64,000 bases of DNA from Ilyonectria destructans (Eukaryota; Ascomycota; Sordariomycetes; Hypocreales; Nectriaceae). The translations under genes were made by a program, and so were the position numbers. The stretch spans positions 1,922,001-1,986,000 of the forward strand of contig JAHEWK010000005.1 of assembly GCA_020740775.1 (NCBI GenBank). The letters run 5' to 3'. The notes under the pieces were generated by a model that saw nothing but the letters and a program-made list of their open reading frames with translations, was not told the origin of the DNA and did no database searches. Each line of letters begins with the position of its first letter. The stretch's first letter is position 1. Shown in pieces: positions 22,126 through 35,100 of the stretch.

Positions 22126-22649
22126 GGCAACATCTCAGAGCATCATATTGCGTTCGGATCGAATTGGGTGACGGGATGTGTTGGTGGATTTCAGGGGCGT
22201 TTTGGGCTGTCACTCTCGACTTTTATCTTTCTCGGGCTTCAACAACTTCACTGGGATACGCTGGGAGACTTGGGTCGGGTGGGTTAGGTGGGTTGCATGG
22301 GAAATGTGCTTGGACTTGTTATCAAGCACCGTCCTGGACAGCGAATCTCTTTGATCAGCAGATTAAAAAGCGATAGGCCTAAACCCGGATCATTTAGTCG
22401 GGGGTCAAGCCGTAATGGCTATACTTAACAAATGGAAATTGTTCCAATTCGAAACATGGACAATAAACTAGCTCTGGGTATTCTGGAAGCAACAAATGAG
22501 AACTCCACTCCATGCCATACAACCTTGGTCATACACCAAACCCCATCTAATCAAACTTGGGGCAATAAAAGCATAGGGAATTGGCCGTTGGGTCACAATC
22601 GGCCCCGGGGTGTTAAGATGAGCCAGCGAATAAGGTTTTTGACCCCTGA
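22126..22649. other. Convergent 3' flanks of KAR5 and RAP1
   Basis: 524 bp between convergent stop codons. No coding signal; it presumably contains both 3' UTRs. Confidence 0.6.
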
Positions 22650-25075
22650 CTATGGTTTATCTGGAGCCTGCGCATCAAGAAAGCTCTTTCTAAGCTCCAC
22701 CCTCGCTGGGCCGTGCTTCTTAGCAAGCCGTTTAGACGCATTGCGGACATGGCGATAGCGCCGCTCATCGACCGGACCAGAAGGCTCACGGCTGAGGTCG
22801 ACAGAAGCAATGAGTTTGAGGTCGGTATCATCGCGATCTGTCCAGATGCCCTCGTGGTGGGAGGGTACGTCGTTGCCGTCCTGGAGGCTCTGCATGACCA
22901 GGCTGGCAAGGCCGCCGGGTGTAAGGGTAGTACGCTTAAGGCCCTCGATGACGATGGAGCGAGGGAAGCCGGTGGACTCGTAATGTTTGATCCACTCGTC
23001 AATATTGCGAGGTTTGGAATCGGAAGGCAGAGGCCGCGGGCGCGGTGCCTTGGTTGGGGCTGGTGCTGGTGCTGGTGCTGGCGTTGGTGCTGCAGGAGCT
23101 TTTGGGCGGGAATTGGAGTTGAATGAGGGGGGGAGAGATCGTCGTGGGGCAGGTTTGAGTTCCTTTTTGGCGGTAGATGGGGGCTCTTCTGTAGGGATGG
23201 AAAGCTCTTTTGAGTTGCCTTCTTGATGTTGATTTGAACCAGCCGTTGATTTCTGTTTGGTTTGAGAACCAGATCTTTCCAGGCCTGTCTTCTTGGTCTG
23301 CCGAGTCTTGCTTAGGCGGAAAGGGATAGGACTGGAGTTCAACGCTTCTGTGCGCAGTTGCTGAGATGGTGTTGTGTCGTTTATAAAGGTTCCTTGTGTG
23401 TCAAGTAGGGGAGACTGTGGCTGCACCACCCTTGACTTCAATACCTCGAGCATCTGGATTTCGCCCTCGTCTCCATCCTCCTCCAGCGGGTGGTCTTTCT
23501 GCGCAACGTGGAAAGGTGAGAGCTGCCGCGAAGTCTCGCTGGCATCCACATAATCTTGCCGCGACAGGCTCTTTCGAATGCTAGGGGAGAAGTACTGGGC
23601 TGAGGGGACTTTTCGACCGGCCGCGACTTCTATGTCTGGGGTTGAAGGAATCTCCAGTTTCGTGTTGTACCGTGGTCGCTTGGTCAAAGGCCCCGACGAA
23701 GAGAGTGGCCGCTGGCCAAGAGACCGCTTCGCCCCGACCGGCGGCGATGATCTCACATAACTTGGTGGCAGCTCTTCGGGGACGTCATGAGACAGTGGTG
23801 CCTCTGGCCAGTGTTGCTCTGACAAATCCTCAAAGTCGGGCTCTTCAAGTGCATTATATGCACGAGCAAGAAGAGGACTCGGATCATGCTCTCTAAATTC
23901 ATCCTCATCCTCATCCTCCACTCCGTCGAAGCTCCCTACAGCGTCCAAGAAGTCGGCTAGGTTTTCGTCAAAGCATTGTTGCAATTGAGCAATTGTAGTC
24001 TCATCAGCCTGGAACCCCATATCCATGGCGATTTCGGCCCAGTCTTCTTCTTCCAGGTCTTCTAAGGGGCCTCTCAGCTTCTCACTGACTGCATTGGCGA
24101 GATCCCAAAGTTCGATTATCTTGTTGTCAATCGTATGTCGCAGCTTGATTTCGAGTCCGTCAGCTGATACAAACTGGCTCAGGTCTTTGTAAAATTCATG
24201 TTTCAAGGTGCTGTCTTCTGTGTCCGAAAGATCAGGATCTTGTTCGTCATCATGGTGGGTGTCATTCTCGGTCTGAATAGGCTCGAGAATTGGTTCGGCC
24301 GGCTGTGCGGTTTCAGATCGTGGCGCGGAGCTCTTCTCAACAGACCGATGAGGAATTTCCTTGACAGTCTCCTGTGGTTGGGTCGGGACAGTCGCAGTCG
24401 CTTCGGCTTGGTCTTCAGCACTATTCGATTCCTCTTCTGGGGCCGAAGCAGCGATCTTTTGTAATTGGTCTATCGGGAGTAGCTGGAGAGTCTTGACGAA
24501 GCGATTCCGCCATGACTGCCAGGTATGTCGGGGGTTCTAAACTAGTCAGCACGGCAACCCCTACGTTCAAAACCAAACTTACAATGCTCTCAAACTCCTG
24601 GAAGATCTTGTTTCCCGTGCGGTCAACCGTGTGAGCGAGCACCCACTTGGCAAGCCCCGCGTCATCGTCAATAGTGAACGGCGTTCGGGTCGATTTTGTA
24701 CCACGAACACCTCCGCCTGCCGGCCTGGGAAGATCTGGATCACGCCCGATGCGATATCGGTCCTTGATCTGAATGATGCCGTTCTCCACAGACTCGGTAA
24801 TAAACTTCCACGAGTAGGACCCCGCGGGAACGTCCTTCCTTGCATGGTCCGCAATGAGTATGTCTGCATTCTTCTCTAAAGGCACAACTGTACCACCATT
24901 ATTCTGCAAAATCGTCAGAATCAGCGCGAATGATTCTATCAACGGGCTGACCTACCGTAACCATCTCGAGGATCGATTTCCTCGTTGGAACCCGCGTCGC
25001 CACCCAGAACTTGACGTCTTTGAAGATGTTCCCCCCCTCGGCGCTCTCGACGCCATCGTACGTCACCGCCGCCAT
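22650..25075 (-). CDS. RAP1: Rap1, telomere/shelterin protein (BRCT-Myb-C-terminal domain)
   Basis: Exons 25075-24956, 24903-24583 and 24536-22650; 775 residues. Introns are 52 and 46 bp (GTAGGT...GCAG; GTAAGT...TTTAG). Domains in order: BRCT at about residues 15-90 (FWVATRVPTRKSI, NNGGTVVPLEKNADILIAD); Rap1-type Myb at about 113-175 (RTPFTIDDD, GNKIFQEF, NPRHTWQSWRNRFVK); an ARID-like helical region at 258-350 (see finding); a long Pro/Ser-rich linker with a PAPAPAP run; and the C-terminal Rap1 domain at about 655-730 (NIDEWIKHYESTGFPRSIV, LTPGGLASLVMQSLQDG, IWTDRDD). Rap1 binds telomeres, directly or through a TRF-like partner, to control length, end protection and silencing. It is divergent from SWF1 with 600 bp between starts. 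Confidence 0.93.
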
Positions 25076-25675
25076 CTTGGTGAGTGAGCTGTCGCTTCAG
25101 AACTGGCTGGTGGCGTCTCATTCATCAACCGTCTCGTCCATCGATGAGCTTAGCGCTGCCAAACTCAGGAGTCTCGGAAATCTCGGCCCAAAGGTGCGAG
25201 TCAAAGGAAAAAATTACAGCTCATCACGCTGACGGCCTCAGATAGTGACCCTCTTTGAATCCGCCGGTTGCTCACTGGTTCACCGAGTCCTTTGCTGTAG
25301 CCTGACGCTCCCTTGGACGCGTAGTGCTGTCGCGCGATCACGTGCCCACCACTACGGTGTCAGCGTATCGAGTTATCGGTGCATTGGCGTCCGTCTATAA
25401 GCATGTCCGGACTGTCCGGACGCCAGCCGCTGACGATCTCCAAGCCACGTTCATCTACGTGTACTTCCTGTGGCTCTGCTCTCCGGGCTCTGCTCATCCT
25501 TCTTCTATCGCAAATACTGTTTTCTTAATTATTTGGTTCGTTTTTCATGGTCATGAGAGTCTAATAGCAGCTCGCAGCCTCAGCTGACAACCTCGTTGCC
25601 AAGTAGTACAGCTGGTGTATTTTGATCTTTGACTGCCCAACTCGTCCTCGGGGTCTAAGCCTCTGAGGAGCAGCA
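25076..25675. promoter_or_regulatory. Divergent promoter region of RAP1 and SWF1
   Basis: 600 bp between start codons, with short open frames only. A direct repeat of tgtccgga lies at about 25405-25420. No further element identified. Confidence 0.5.
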
Positions 25676-27010
25676 ATGATGTTCTCATTTCAAACAATCG
25701 TGCTCTTCATTTTGTTTATCTCTTTTATGGTCTTTGTAGCCTTCTTTGGAAGATTGCCTGCTTTGAGGTATGTATTGGCGCATCGTACAACGGAGACTTG
25801 CTGACTTTCGTCAAGACGTACTCCTATTGCCAAACTGCACAAGTTAATATGGGTTCAAATTCCCAAGGCGGTGCTGGCTATGGACCAGGCTCTCACTGGT
25901 GGAAGGATATCGGGGTATCTAACGAGGTTTGGTAACTCCATGATGTATGACCGACACTGGACCGTTGTGGTAAGTCCTCAAACCCGTACTCCAGTGCACG
26001 CAGCCGGCATCAACTAACCATCACAGGGATTCTTTCTCGCAATCCTAGTTGTCTCTGAGTTTATGTATCTCCCACATATGTGGCCAAAGATCGGCGCCTT
26101 CACCAAGCTCACCGTCGTCATCACCGTCGCCATGCCGTACACATTCCTCTACCTCGCCTGCGCGAGCGACCCGGGCTACATCACTCCCGAGAATGTCAAC
26201 TATCACCTTTCCCTCTACCCATACGACCATACGCTCTTCCGCCCAGGTCGCGAGTGCCAGACCTGCCACCTACTCAAACCTGCACGCTCCAAGCACTGCA
26301 GCATCTGCAAGCGCTGTGTTGCTAAGTCCGACCACCACTGCATCTTCATCAACTCCTGCGTTGGCTACGGCAACCAGCACTGGTTCCTACTCCTGCTCGC
26401 CTCCACGGCCATCTTGTGCACCTATGGCGGCCTGCTAGGCCTGTCACACCTCACGGCACGCATCTACCAGAAGGCGCCGACGTGGTCAATGTGGCCGCCC
26501 AAGGGCATGAGCATGAACCAGTATATGGGTGCCTGGGGCTGGGGCATCCAGGAGAACGTCAACATCGGCGCCACGACGCTGCTCGCACTGCTGACCTGCC
26601 CGCTCATCTGGGGTCTCTTCATCTACACGCTCTACCTCGTGTACTGCGGCACCACAACCAACGAGACCCTCAAGTGGTCCGAGTGGAAAGAGGACATGCA
26701 GGACGGCTACGCGTTCCGCCGCCCGATGGCCCCCAACTCGCCCAAGAATAAGATGGTCGAGCCAACGTGCACGCGGTGGCCGGTTGAGACGGAGCAGGTC
26801 CTTGTCACCACGATGGATGGTGAGCCGCCCCGACAAGATGGCCGCATACCGGGAGAAGGCCCGTGGGAGAAGGTGTGGAGTCTGAACCACGTTGAGAACT
26901 TGTACGACTTGGGATTTTGGGACAACCTTCTTGATGTCTTTATGCCCAACTACACCTTCGGCAACAGGGGAGACGAGCTCATTGTGGAACGGAGACGTCG
27001 CACTCAGTAG
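25676..27010 (+). CDS. SWF1: Swf1, DHHC-type protein S-palmitoyltransferase
   Basis: Exons 25676-25767, 25816-25969 and 26027-27010; 409 residues. Introns are 48 and 57 bp (GTATGT...CAAG; GTAAGT, CTAAC, CACAG). An N-terminal membrane helix (residues about 5-25) precedes a short basic segment. A pair of helices follows, then the Cys-rich catalytic domain (CQTCHLLKPARSKHCSIC and the DHHC at residues 184-187, Cys187 being the acyl-accepting nucleophile), then NSCVGYGNQHWF and two further helices. The enzyme adds palmitate to Cys residues next to membrane helices of SNAREs and similar proteins in the ER. The C-terminal soluble part (WEKVWSLNHVENLYDLGFWDN) is conserved in Swf1 rather than other DHHC enzymes. 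The start is the first of two adjacent ATGs. Confidence 0.92.
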
Positions 27011-27370
27011 CAGTAACGGGTAATAGATTTCGTTTTACACATAGATACTTATCTTAAGCTTGGAAACCTCCAAATTACATACAGTCTTCGCATTTATAAT
27101 CACTTGAGGTGTCAATCGAGGTCATCTTGTTGGCCAATGAAGGAGGCCCACCCATTATTCATCATTCAAATCGCTCATTGTAATCATATCCACACGCTTC
27201 TTGGCCTTGCATAGACCACTGAAGACGCGAGTGCGTCTTCCACCCGCCACCATGGTAGCTTCCTCGATCCCCTGGTACTACCCTCAGATAGAGTGCATTG
27301 ATTTTGCAAAGTCCCCTCCGCCGTGGTTCCCCGATTCCCCGACTCTGTTTAGCCACCCTTGCGGGATCGT
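27011..27370. other. Convergent 3' flanks of SWF1 and AHA1
   Basis: 360 bp between convergent stops; no coding signal. Confidence 0.6.
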
Positions 27371-28530
27371 CTACAAAATGGTGCCGAAGCTATCAAGCAT
27401 GGTTAGTGACAAGGCTTCACGACGTGTAGGGGTTACGGGACTAACCCAAAGGTCTGCTTGATGCTCTTGATGTAGTACTCGAGCCAGTTGCGCTTGGTAA
27501 TGTCCTCCTGTCCGACAGGGACACCGTCCCAGGTGACACGCATAACGGTGACGTGGTCAACGTCGTTCTGGTCAAACTCGATCTGGAGCTTAGAGTAGTG
27601 ACCGGCAGGCCACTGGCCCAGGCGCCAGCTCTGTACGACCTTCTTGCCAGGTTCGAGCTCAAGGTACTCGCCGGTAACGTTTCCGCCAAACAGCTCGAAC
27701 TTGCCGCCCTTCTTGGCGCCCTCGAACACCTTAAGAGGAGACCGAGTAAAGGCAGCCAGTCGGCCGGGGTCGACAAAGGTCTGGTACAGCTCGTCGGCAG
27801 TGGTACGGAACTCCTCGTTGTCGGTGACAGTGGTAGTGTTCACGGTGCCACCAACGCTGGTCTGGGAGGTCGAGGCCGAAGCAACCTTCTGGGCAACGCT
27901 CTGTGGGTGGACCTTAGGGGTCGAGAAGCCGCTAGACGGGTTGGAGCCAGGGGCATGCTGGATATCCTTGCCGTGCTCAGCGATCAGAGCTGGAGCAAGC
28001 TTCTGGAACTGCTCGCGCAGCTGGGGCACAAGCTTGGACCGGACGAGGTCCTTAACGGGCTGCTTCTCCTTGGACTCGGCAAAGATGTCTACGTCAAACT
28101 ACGAGGCACTTAGCTATATTCTACGACAAAACACCGAAGGCACAAGGGCGAAGGGAGCTTCACGTACCACGTACTCATCCTCTTCGGTGTCGTGGGCGAC
28201 CTCAGGCACGGTGATGGTGCCCGATACGTCGTCCTCTCCCGGAGCGGATCCTAGGACATGGGTTAGTTCCGAGAAACGATCCAGGCATACATGGCACGTG
28301 TCCTTACCAGAGTACTCCAGGACCAGCTTGACGTCGAAGATGGTAATCACCTTGCCCTTGCGCTGGCTGACGTCGACATCGCCGTCCATGCTCTGGATCT
28401 TGCTAATTTTGACCTTGACATCGCCGTTCTCGGCCTCAACCTTGAGGAGGTTGTTCTCAAACCACGTCTTAGCCCATTCCGACACGTCCTTGTTGACCCA
28501 GTGCCAGTTGTTGGGGTTATGCAGAACCAT
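27371..28530 (-). CDS. AHA1: Aha1, activator of Hsp90 ATPase
   Basis: Four exons: 28530-28308, 28250-28168, 28098-27446 and 27389-27371; 325 residues. The last exon is only 19 bp. Intron 27390-27445 (GTTAGT, CACTAACC branch, GATAG) replaces a premature GLVP end with the family's usual TFGFG-type terminus (FGFGTIL). The N-domain opens with NPNNWHWVNKDVSEW, containing the conserved NxNNWHW motif that remodels Hsp90 catalytic loops, followed by GDVDVSQRKGKVITIFDVKLVLEY. The C-terminal AHSA1-type domain follows a flexible linker (EEFRTTADELYQTFVDP, RLAAFTRSPLKVFEG, LEPGKKVVQSWR). It is a cytosolic cochaperone that stimulates ATP hydrolysis by Hsp90. Confidence 0.95.
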
Positions 28531-31500
28531 TGTGAATTCGGGGGGCTCGGCGCGAGCGGCTCAAGGCGGGGAAAAGATCTGGAAGCTTGATTGGGTCAGC
28601 TGAAGAACAGACAAGAACTGTAGCAAAAAGCTGAAGAAAGGCGAGTTCGCAATTGTAGGTCAGATATGGTCTTAGACCACAGCATTTAGGTCATCAATGA
28701 AGGGAGTACAAGTCACTCTATGACTGGTGCCAGCTGATATCTCATCACGGAAAATTGCGAAGGGAGAGTGCATGAGCAAGGAAACGTGGTGCGTGGTACT
28801 TACAAGTTCGTGAGGCTGCGAGTAGAGAGGGTGGGAGACAAGTATGAAGGAATGGAAAGAAGAAGGAAAAGAGAAGAGGAGGAGCGGGCTGGTTTTGGGG
28901 AGTTGGGGATGGAGAAATTGGGAGGAGAGGAGAATGGAGAATGGAGAATTGAGGAAGAGAAGTCTCAGAACCCTCTAGAATTTTACTGAGCCTTGTGCCC
29001 CCACCTTGAGCCACTGTGGGGCTCATTTCCTTTCGCCAAGCCCCAGCCTCGTCCTTCGCAGCCGAGAGCAGAAGTCAATATCAGCCTCGGCACGACGATT
29101 GACAGGTCTTCAATCAGAATGCACAAAAAAGTGTATCGGAATTGAAATGGGGGAGAAAAACATATGGCCATGCAGAACACACTGTCCAGATCTTATTCCT
29201 CAATGGTGGCCGTCGCCGGCTCTGCAAATGCTGCCATCTGAATGCGAATCGACCTCGTTTGATCAAATGTCGAAACCCCGGGATGTATAGACTCTTCCTG
29301 GTTCAAGCTTCGATACCTTAGAAACTGGCTCGAAGGGGGTGAATACGTCCATTATCGGGATGGGCCTGGATCCGCCCAGCTCATTAATCTGCAGCCAGAC
29401 TGCAGAGTCTACTCCACCAGCGCCACATCCCATTATCTGGAAACGCCATGAAGTGCCACTGTAATATCCAACTGCACCTTGAAAGAAATTAGAGAAAGTA
29501 TGTCTTGCCCAAAAAGTAAGTTGATATGCTGAGTTGTCACTCGGAGCAAAATATCGGGCTAGTCAGCAGTCAGCGTGGACTCCTGCGACACGTCCATATC
29601 GACGGCAAAGTTCGTCGATAATAGGTCAAGGTCAAGATATTTGAAGACATCCATGGAAGTCATCACAAATAGGTTCTGCCCTTGGCCCCCAGATCGCCTT
29701 ACCAGGCCGCCTTAACGGGCCGCCTCGCGTGTTGGTCCGCGTCAGGGCGGGATACGCGACAAGCGCCGCCTTCTATAAATACCAAGACTATTCCAACCGG
29801 TCTAGGATTATTCCTTGCTATCACATCTACCCCATGATATCGGTGACGAGTCAGATGGACAAAGACAATCCCGGGCTTACTAAGGCGCCCGAGCGTCCAG
29901 TCTCATGGACAAGGCCGTCATTTTGCCATGGGCGTAGAAGGGGCTGGCTCAAAGCTGGTGGAGGGGGGCTGTTCCAGGATTAGGGTCAGCTGGTGCTGGA
30001 AGTATTTTGTAGTTCATCGAAAACAAGGACTCGGTCCGCCCGGGTGGTTCTGGGCCTTCTGAGGGTCTCCCGGGACACGCAGGTTCACGGGCCTGCGCCG
30101 CCGTGGGCTACCGGCGTTGCTCGTCGGCCGAGGCTCATATGGATCCACCTGCCGGAGCTCCCATCCCCGGCGATGCACGATGACTCCGGCGATGGCATAC
30201 TTCCGTATGTGGAAGGCTGACCAGTTTCATGGCAAAAAGCTGATGGACCATCAGGTTGCTTCCCCGCCACTCCGGAGGTTCCAACAAACTGCTGACCGTC
30301 TTTTCGGTGTCTTTCTTTTTAAATGTCACCAACGCGAGCCAGTGACCCTGCCGGCTCACCCTCCATTACCATCGGCCGGCCCTTGCACATGGGCTCGCCG
30401 TCATGCACCGAGTAGGTCTGTGCAGACCGAAAGAGGCGATCGTTACCTTGCCGTCTTCCGGTGACGCCTCTGCCTTCGACTCAGTTCTCACCATGTCGGG
30501 ATGTGACAGGCGGAGAGGGGGGACGCTTTAAGCGCCGGCATCCACTCCTTCACCTACATCGTCAACCGACGTAGCCAATGAATATCCCTGTCTGCCATGG
30601 GGCTGTCCTAAGAATAGAACTAGGCTGTCGTCATCCATCCAATGGATTTACAGAGCGGGCCCCTTTTCCACGACTTCTCGGTTCTGGGCTGCAGCGGGGG
30701 TGGGTTCCTCCCACTCAAGAGGGAACTGGGGGACCGGACGGATTCTCTTTAGACCTTGAAAAAGGCCTCTCGGTCATTCAGTGACTGTCCCTTGCTTGGC
30801 TTGGAGGGATGGGACGGACGGACCAGGAAGGCTAGCATGCGGCAAGGATTGCTTCATCATGCTGCTGAAAAGGACTCGTCCCCGGCGCTTGTGGACGAAG
30901 GAGCTCGAGCCAGCGGCCGGGTACGGATACCCAAGTGAATGACAGATTTGAGTGATCAATCAAGCTTGAAATGGACAGCGCTCAGACAACCGGGGCCACG
31001 GCATGTGGCGTCCCGACTTTAAAAAAAGAAACCATCTGGGGTCTGGCACGGGCTGCTGGGACGGAACTAGAGCTGAGGGGCAACTGGGACCAGTTGAACT
31101 TGCGCCAGCCTAGTCGTTCCCAACGCAGTCGGTTCCGGTATCCAGATTCCATCCAGGGTTGCAAATGCGTTCGGCTCGCCTCCGTTTGACAAGCTGCGCG
31201 GTGCCGGCGCAGCAGAGCAGCGTGGGAATAGTGGGAATGTGGGAATGTGGGAATAGGCCCGCCACGGGCCTGGACCGAAGCGTCAAGCGTGTCCTGCGCA
31301 CAGTAGCATGAATGCAGCATGCAACTTATTACGGAGTAGCCATGTTGCCATGCAGGGCCACCGGCCAAGACCCAGCCGGGGTCGTCGACCGTGGGTACGG
31401 AGTAGTGGGCGGCGGGTTGCTGCCGGACCAAGTAGATCTCGCGTTATCACCATGATCTCGCTCTGTGACTGTCCCACCTAAAGTGGCATGCCACCCCAAC

Positions 31501-32165
31501 CCTCGTCCGCCCGGCACACAACATCCAACCTCTCTCCACCCCAGCAAGCCAGCAAGCCAGAAAGTTCAGTCGTACTATTGCTCTCTCTGCGACGGAGAAA
31601 GTCTTGGCCTTTATCGCCGTCGCCGTCGCCGCCGACTACTACGTAGCACGCCGGGCGAGGGTGCCTTTGCCATAATATTTTATCCTTTCGCGGGGTCCAA
31701 TTCCCAGCCTCTCCCTCGCACGCATCCTCGCATTCACCGCGCACAACCACATCCGCTCCTCCTCATGGATTGGTTGACCCAGGACAATTGAACCCCCGGC
31801 CAGTGGGTTTCGAGGCGCCAGGCTCCTGCTCCAGCTTGCAGATCGCCGCACACACACGCGCGCATGCGTGGGGCAACAAGAGTGCTCTCTTCAACGGCCG
31901 ACTGGCGACTTTGGCTCCCCTCTCGTCTGAGCATCGTCTCACCACCGCGCGCGCCGGCATTGCCAACCGCCCACCCAAACACCTACCGCAGCCGAGCTCG
32001 CCAACTACCCAGGCGCTGATACGCAGGCTGCATCTGTCTTCACTGGTGCGTTGTGGCGACCCTTGTTAGCTGTGACTTGTGGCTCTCCCTGGCGCTGCCA
32101 CTTGCGCCGCACCCTGGACGCCGTGTTGGTTGGAGACCAGCCCGCCTCGTCTTAACGACTCTGCG
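28531..32165. other. Long intergenic region between AHA1 and a divergent large gene
   Basis: 3.6 kb. No supportable gene: the frames lack ATG starts or any motif. Its right end (about 31460-32165) is CT-rich, with a GTCGCC run, and looks like the long leader of the downstream gene. A GTGGGAAT tandem repeat lies at 31222-31254. The middle (29300-31000) shows nothing I recognise. Confidence 0.45.
31222..31254. repeat. Tandem GTGGGAAT octamer array
   Basis: Four copies of gtgggaat. One extra A separates the first and second copies; the rest are head to tail. Confidence 0.9.
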
Positions 32166-35100
32166 ATGGAGCCCGCCTTCACCATGACTTCTCCTCGCGA
32201 TCCCACGCGACTCCGTCAGGGTCTCAATCCTCTCACTACCTCCTCCCTGGGCGGCTTCATCAATCCTCACGGAACGCCCATCTCCGCCATCTCCATGACC
32301 TCGTCCCACCTTCACTCTGTCCATACCCCCGCCAGCACCATTCAGCCCTACAATCCTCAACAATGGGTCGCCGGGCCCGGCGGCGGCCCAGAGCGACCCA
32401 GCCAGTTTTCTGGCGAGGCTCCAGGTAAGCTTCATGCTGTCTCCCACGGCTTCTCTATAAGCATCATGCTCACTGACAGCTTTCAGTCTCACCACCGCCG
32501 CCGCCTCCATATAGTCCACCGAGGAGCCAGCAGCAGCGACCAATGAGCCAAGCCTTTGAGTCTTCACCTGCGTCTACTCCGACACCACCGCCTCGGATCA
32601 ACACGAATATGAGCATCCACCGACCCTCTCCAGAGCCGCAGCATGTTATTAATCCTTCATTTCCTCCTCCCCCAGGAGGGACCTCCCGTCGCTTTGGGCT
32701 GCCTTCATTGAGCCGTCGAAGTGACCGAAACTCGAGTTCACCAGGCCCTCATCCAGCTATACATCACCACAGACAGAGCATGATAATACAAACCAACCTC
32801 CACCCATCACCGCTAGATTATACGAGTTCCCTGTCGGGCTTCGCTCCCCCAGCAGCCCGTAGAGCTGCTTCGGCTGGCGCCATCGATACGCCAACCTCCG
32901 CTCGCTCAAGATCAGACTCACAGACTAGATGGGAACCGGGCATGCCTCTTCCTCCACCTCCACCTGGTCCGCCCCCTGCTGGATCGAGATCACAAAGCGT
33001 CCAGAGCATAGATCGAGCTACAGTTCCCATCATATCTCCTCCCACACGGCGCCGACCTCCTACCGGCGTGACGACTCTGGGCCCTGTCCCGCCAACACCA
33101 GCGGATTGGGTTGATTCTGATAATCAGACGGTCCCACGAGCTCGAGGTCGTTCTCCTGGACTGACCATTGATACCGTCGGCGCGAGTAGTTCCAGCCAGG
33201 CACCGGTTGACTCAATGAGCTCTTCTGCATCCAGCGCCGGTGCCTTGAACAGGACGAGGGCGGTGCGACATGACAAGACGATCATTCAGCGGCGGGCGGA
33301 GAGTAAAACCCGTCAAGGTGTTCGTGGCTCCATTGATGACAATACCCTGCCAAATTCCATCTCGGACATTGTGGTTGGCAGCGAAGCAGGTGGACTCACT
33401 CGCAGACCAACCATCAGCAGGTCAACCCCACGCAGCGCTGGAAGGGCGCCGCCTGAGCTCGCACCCAAAACCGGCGACTCCCTTCCTCAAGGAGACTCTC
33501 GCAACTCGACACCGAGAGCGCTTCCATCTGGCAAGCTCCCTCAGCCAGAAACAGCAACGCCGCCCTTCTCTCCGTATCCCGTCAAGCAGGCCCAGTACGG
33601 CGGTAGCAGCTCAACAGCAGTGGCTCCCAAAGCTCTCCCAACTCCACCACCTCACGTCCGCTCCGCCTCAAGCTCACGCCCGCGAGAATCATCACGTCCT
33701 CCTGCATCCGCGTCGAACCCCGTCTCGAAACACATTGTCATCACTCAAACTGCGGAACAGTTTGCAGCCGATACTATTGAGCGGTTCCAGGCATTTGCTG
33801 CCAAGGAGGCGACGGCTCACATGGATGCAGACCGAGTCCGTATGTTTGCTGACTTCATTGTCAACGAATCGAGGATCAGACGAGAACGATACTCTGGGGC
33901 TATTGGGGTTATGGGTTCTGAGATCTTTGACCTGACGCGCGATCTCTTCCGCCCTATGGTTATTCCGGGACGACGGGAATCGACTACTTCACAGGATGAG
34001 TTCACTCCAGACTCGTCGGAACCCACACGCTCCCACCGCGGATCCATTGGTTCAAACCACCGACCCGAGAGCAACTCTCACTCAGCTCCCAGTTCCGCAA
34101 GTGTACCCGTTTCACCGAGCGGTGCTGCACCCAACGTCAACTGGGCCAGTAACTATATGCCATCTCTGTCCCCCATTCTCAGCATGAGCGTGAGTGACAA
34201 CCACGAAAACGGCAGCTCCCGAGGAAGGCCGCCGAGTCGCTGGTGGGAGGCAGACTCTCAGGGTGACCCGTCCCCCCGCCTAGAGCGATCCAAGCGAGAG
34301 TCGAAGTACATGGGTGTGTCGAAGACACAATGGGCTGAGATTGATCAGAATTCAACAAGCTACGGAGACACGAGCGAGCAGGGTTCGGCTTCAGAGTACC
34401 CACCAGAGAAGACGGGCTGGCATGATCAGTCGGAGCCGAGTTTGACTCCCCAACCCATGACATTCCCCAATACCTCGCTGGGCTCAAGTCCGGTTTCCAC
34501 GGTTAACCGCGAGTATTTTGACGTTTCCCGTCTCGTCACCATGCCACCCCCCTATCCGAGACATCATCCTGCCGTCAACAACAGCCACCCCCAGTTGACT
34601 TCGATCCGAATGGCAGTCCGGTCCTTGAGCGAACTGTCGGAAATAACTACTGCCAAGGAGAAATTCGCCGCCGACAGCGCGAAGCGCCGGGAGCAGTTCT
34701 CCAAGGCAGCAGTTGAGCGGCAAACAGCTCTCAGAACGAACTTGCAGCAGGAAATCAACTCGGGAAACATCAGCTACGCCGATGCAGCCGCTATTGAATC
34801 CGATTCGCAGAAGAGCGAGGTAGGTCAGAAGAAGGAGCTGGAGAAGACAGAGTACGAACTGTTCCAGAACCAAGTGGTGGTGCCCCTAAATGAATTAGTG
34901 ACGGGCCGTATCAGCCGCGCCACCGAGCTGTTTGACGACTTGTCTCGCACTCTCTTCGACAATGGACAGAACGATGCCGACATGCCGCAAGAGGAGGGCG
35001 ACGATAGACCGGAGCTCCTAGAAAAGTTGACGCTCCTCAAGTGGATCTTTGAGGCTCGCGAGTCTCTGCACCGGGCCATCTACGACATCCTCTCGGATCG

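Noticed and set aside
22650..24206. Separate 518-residue protein starting at 24206
   Set aside because: It is the C-terminal part of RAP1. The frame is open upstream to the splice acceptor at 24537, and the apparent start is TTG.
27433..27445. Stop at 27433 as the end of AHA1
   Set aside because: A well-formed intron (GTTAGT, CTAACC, GATAG) skips it and restores the conserved FGFG end.
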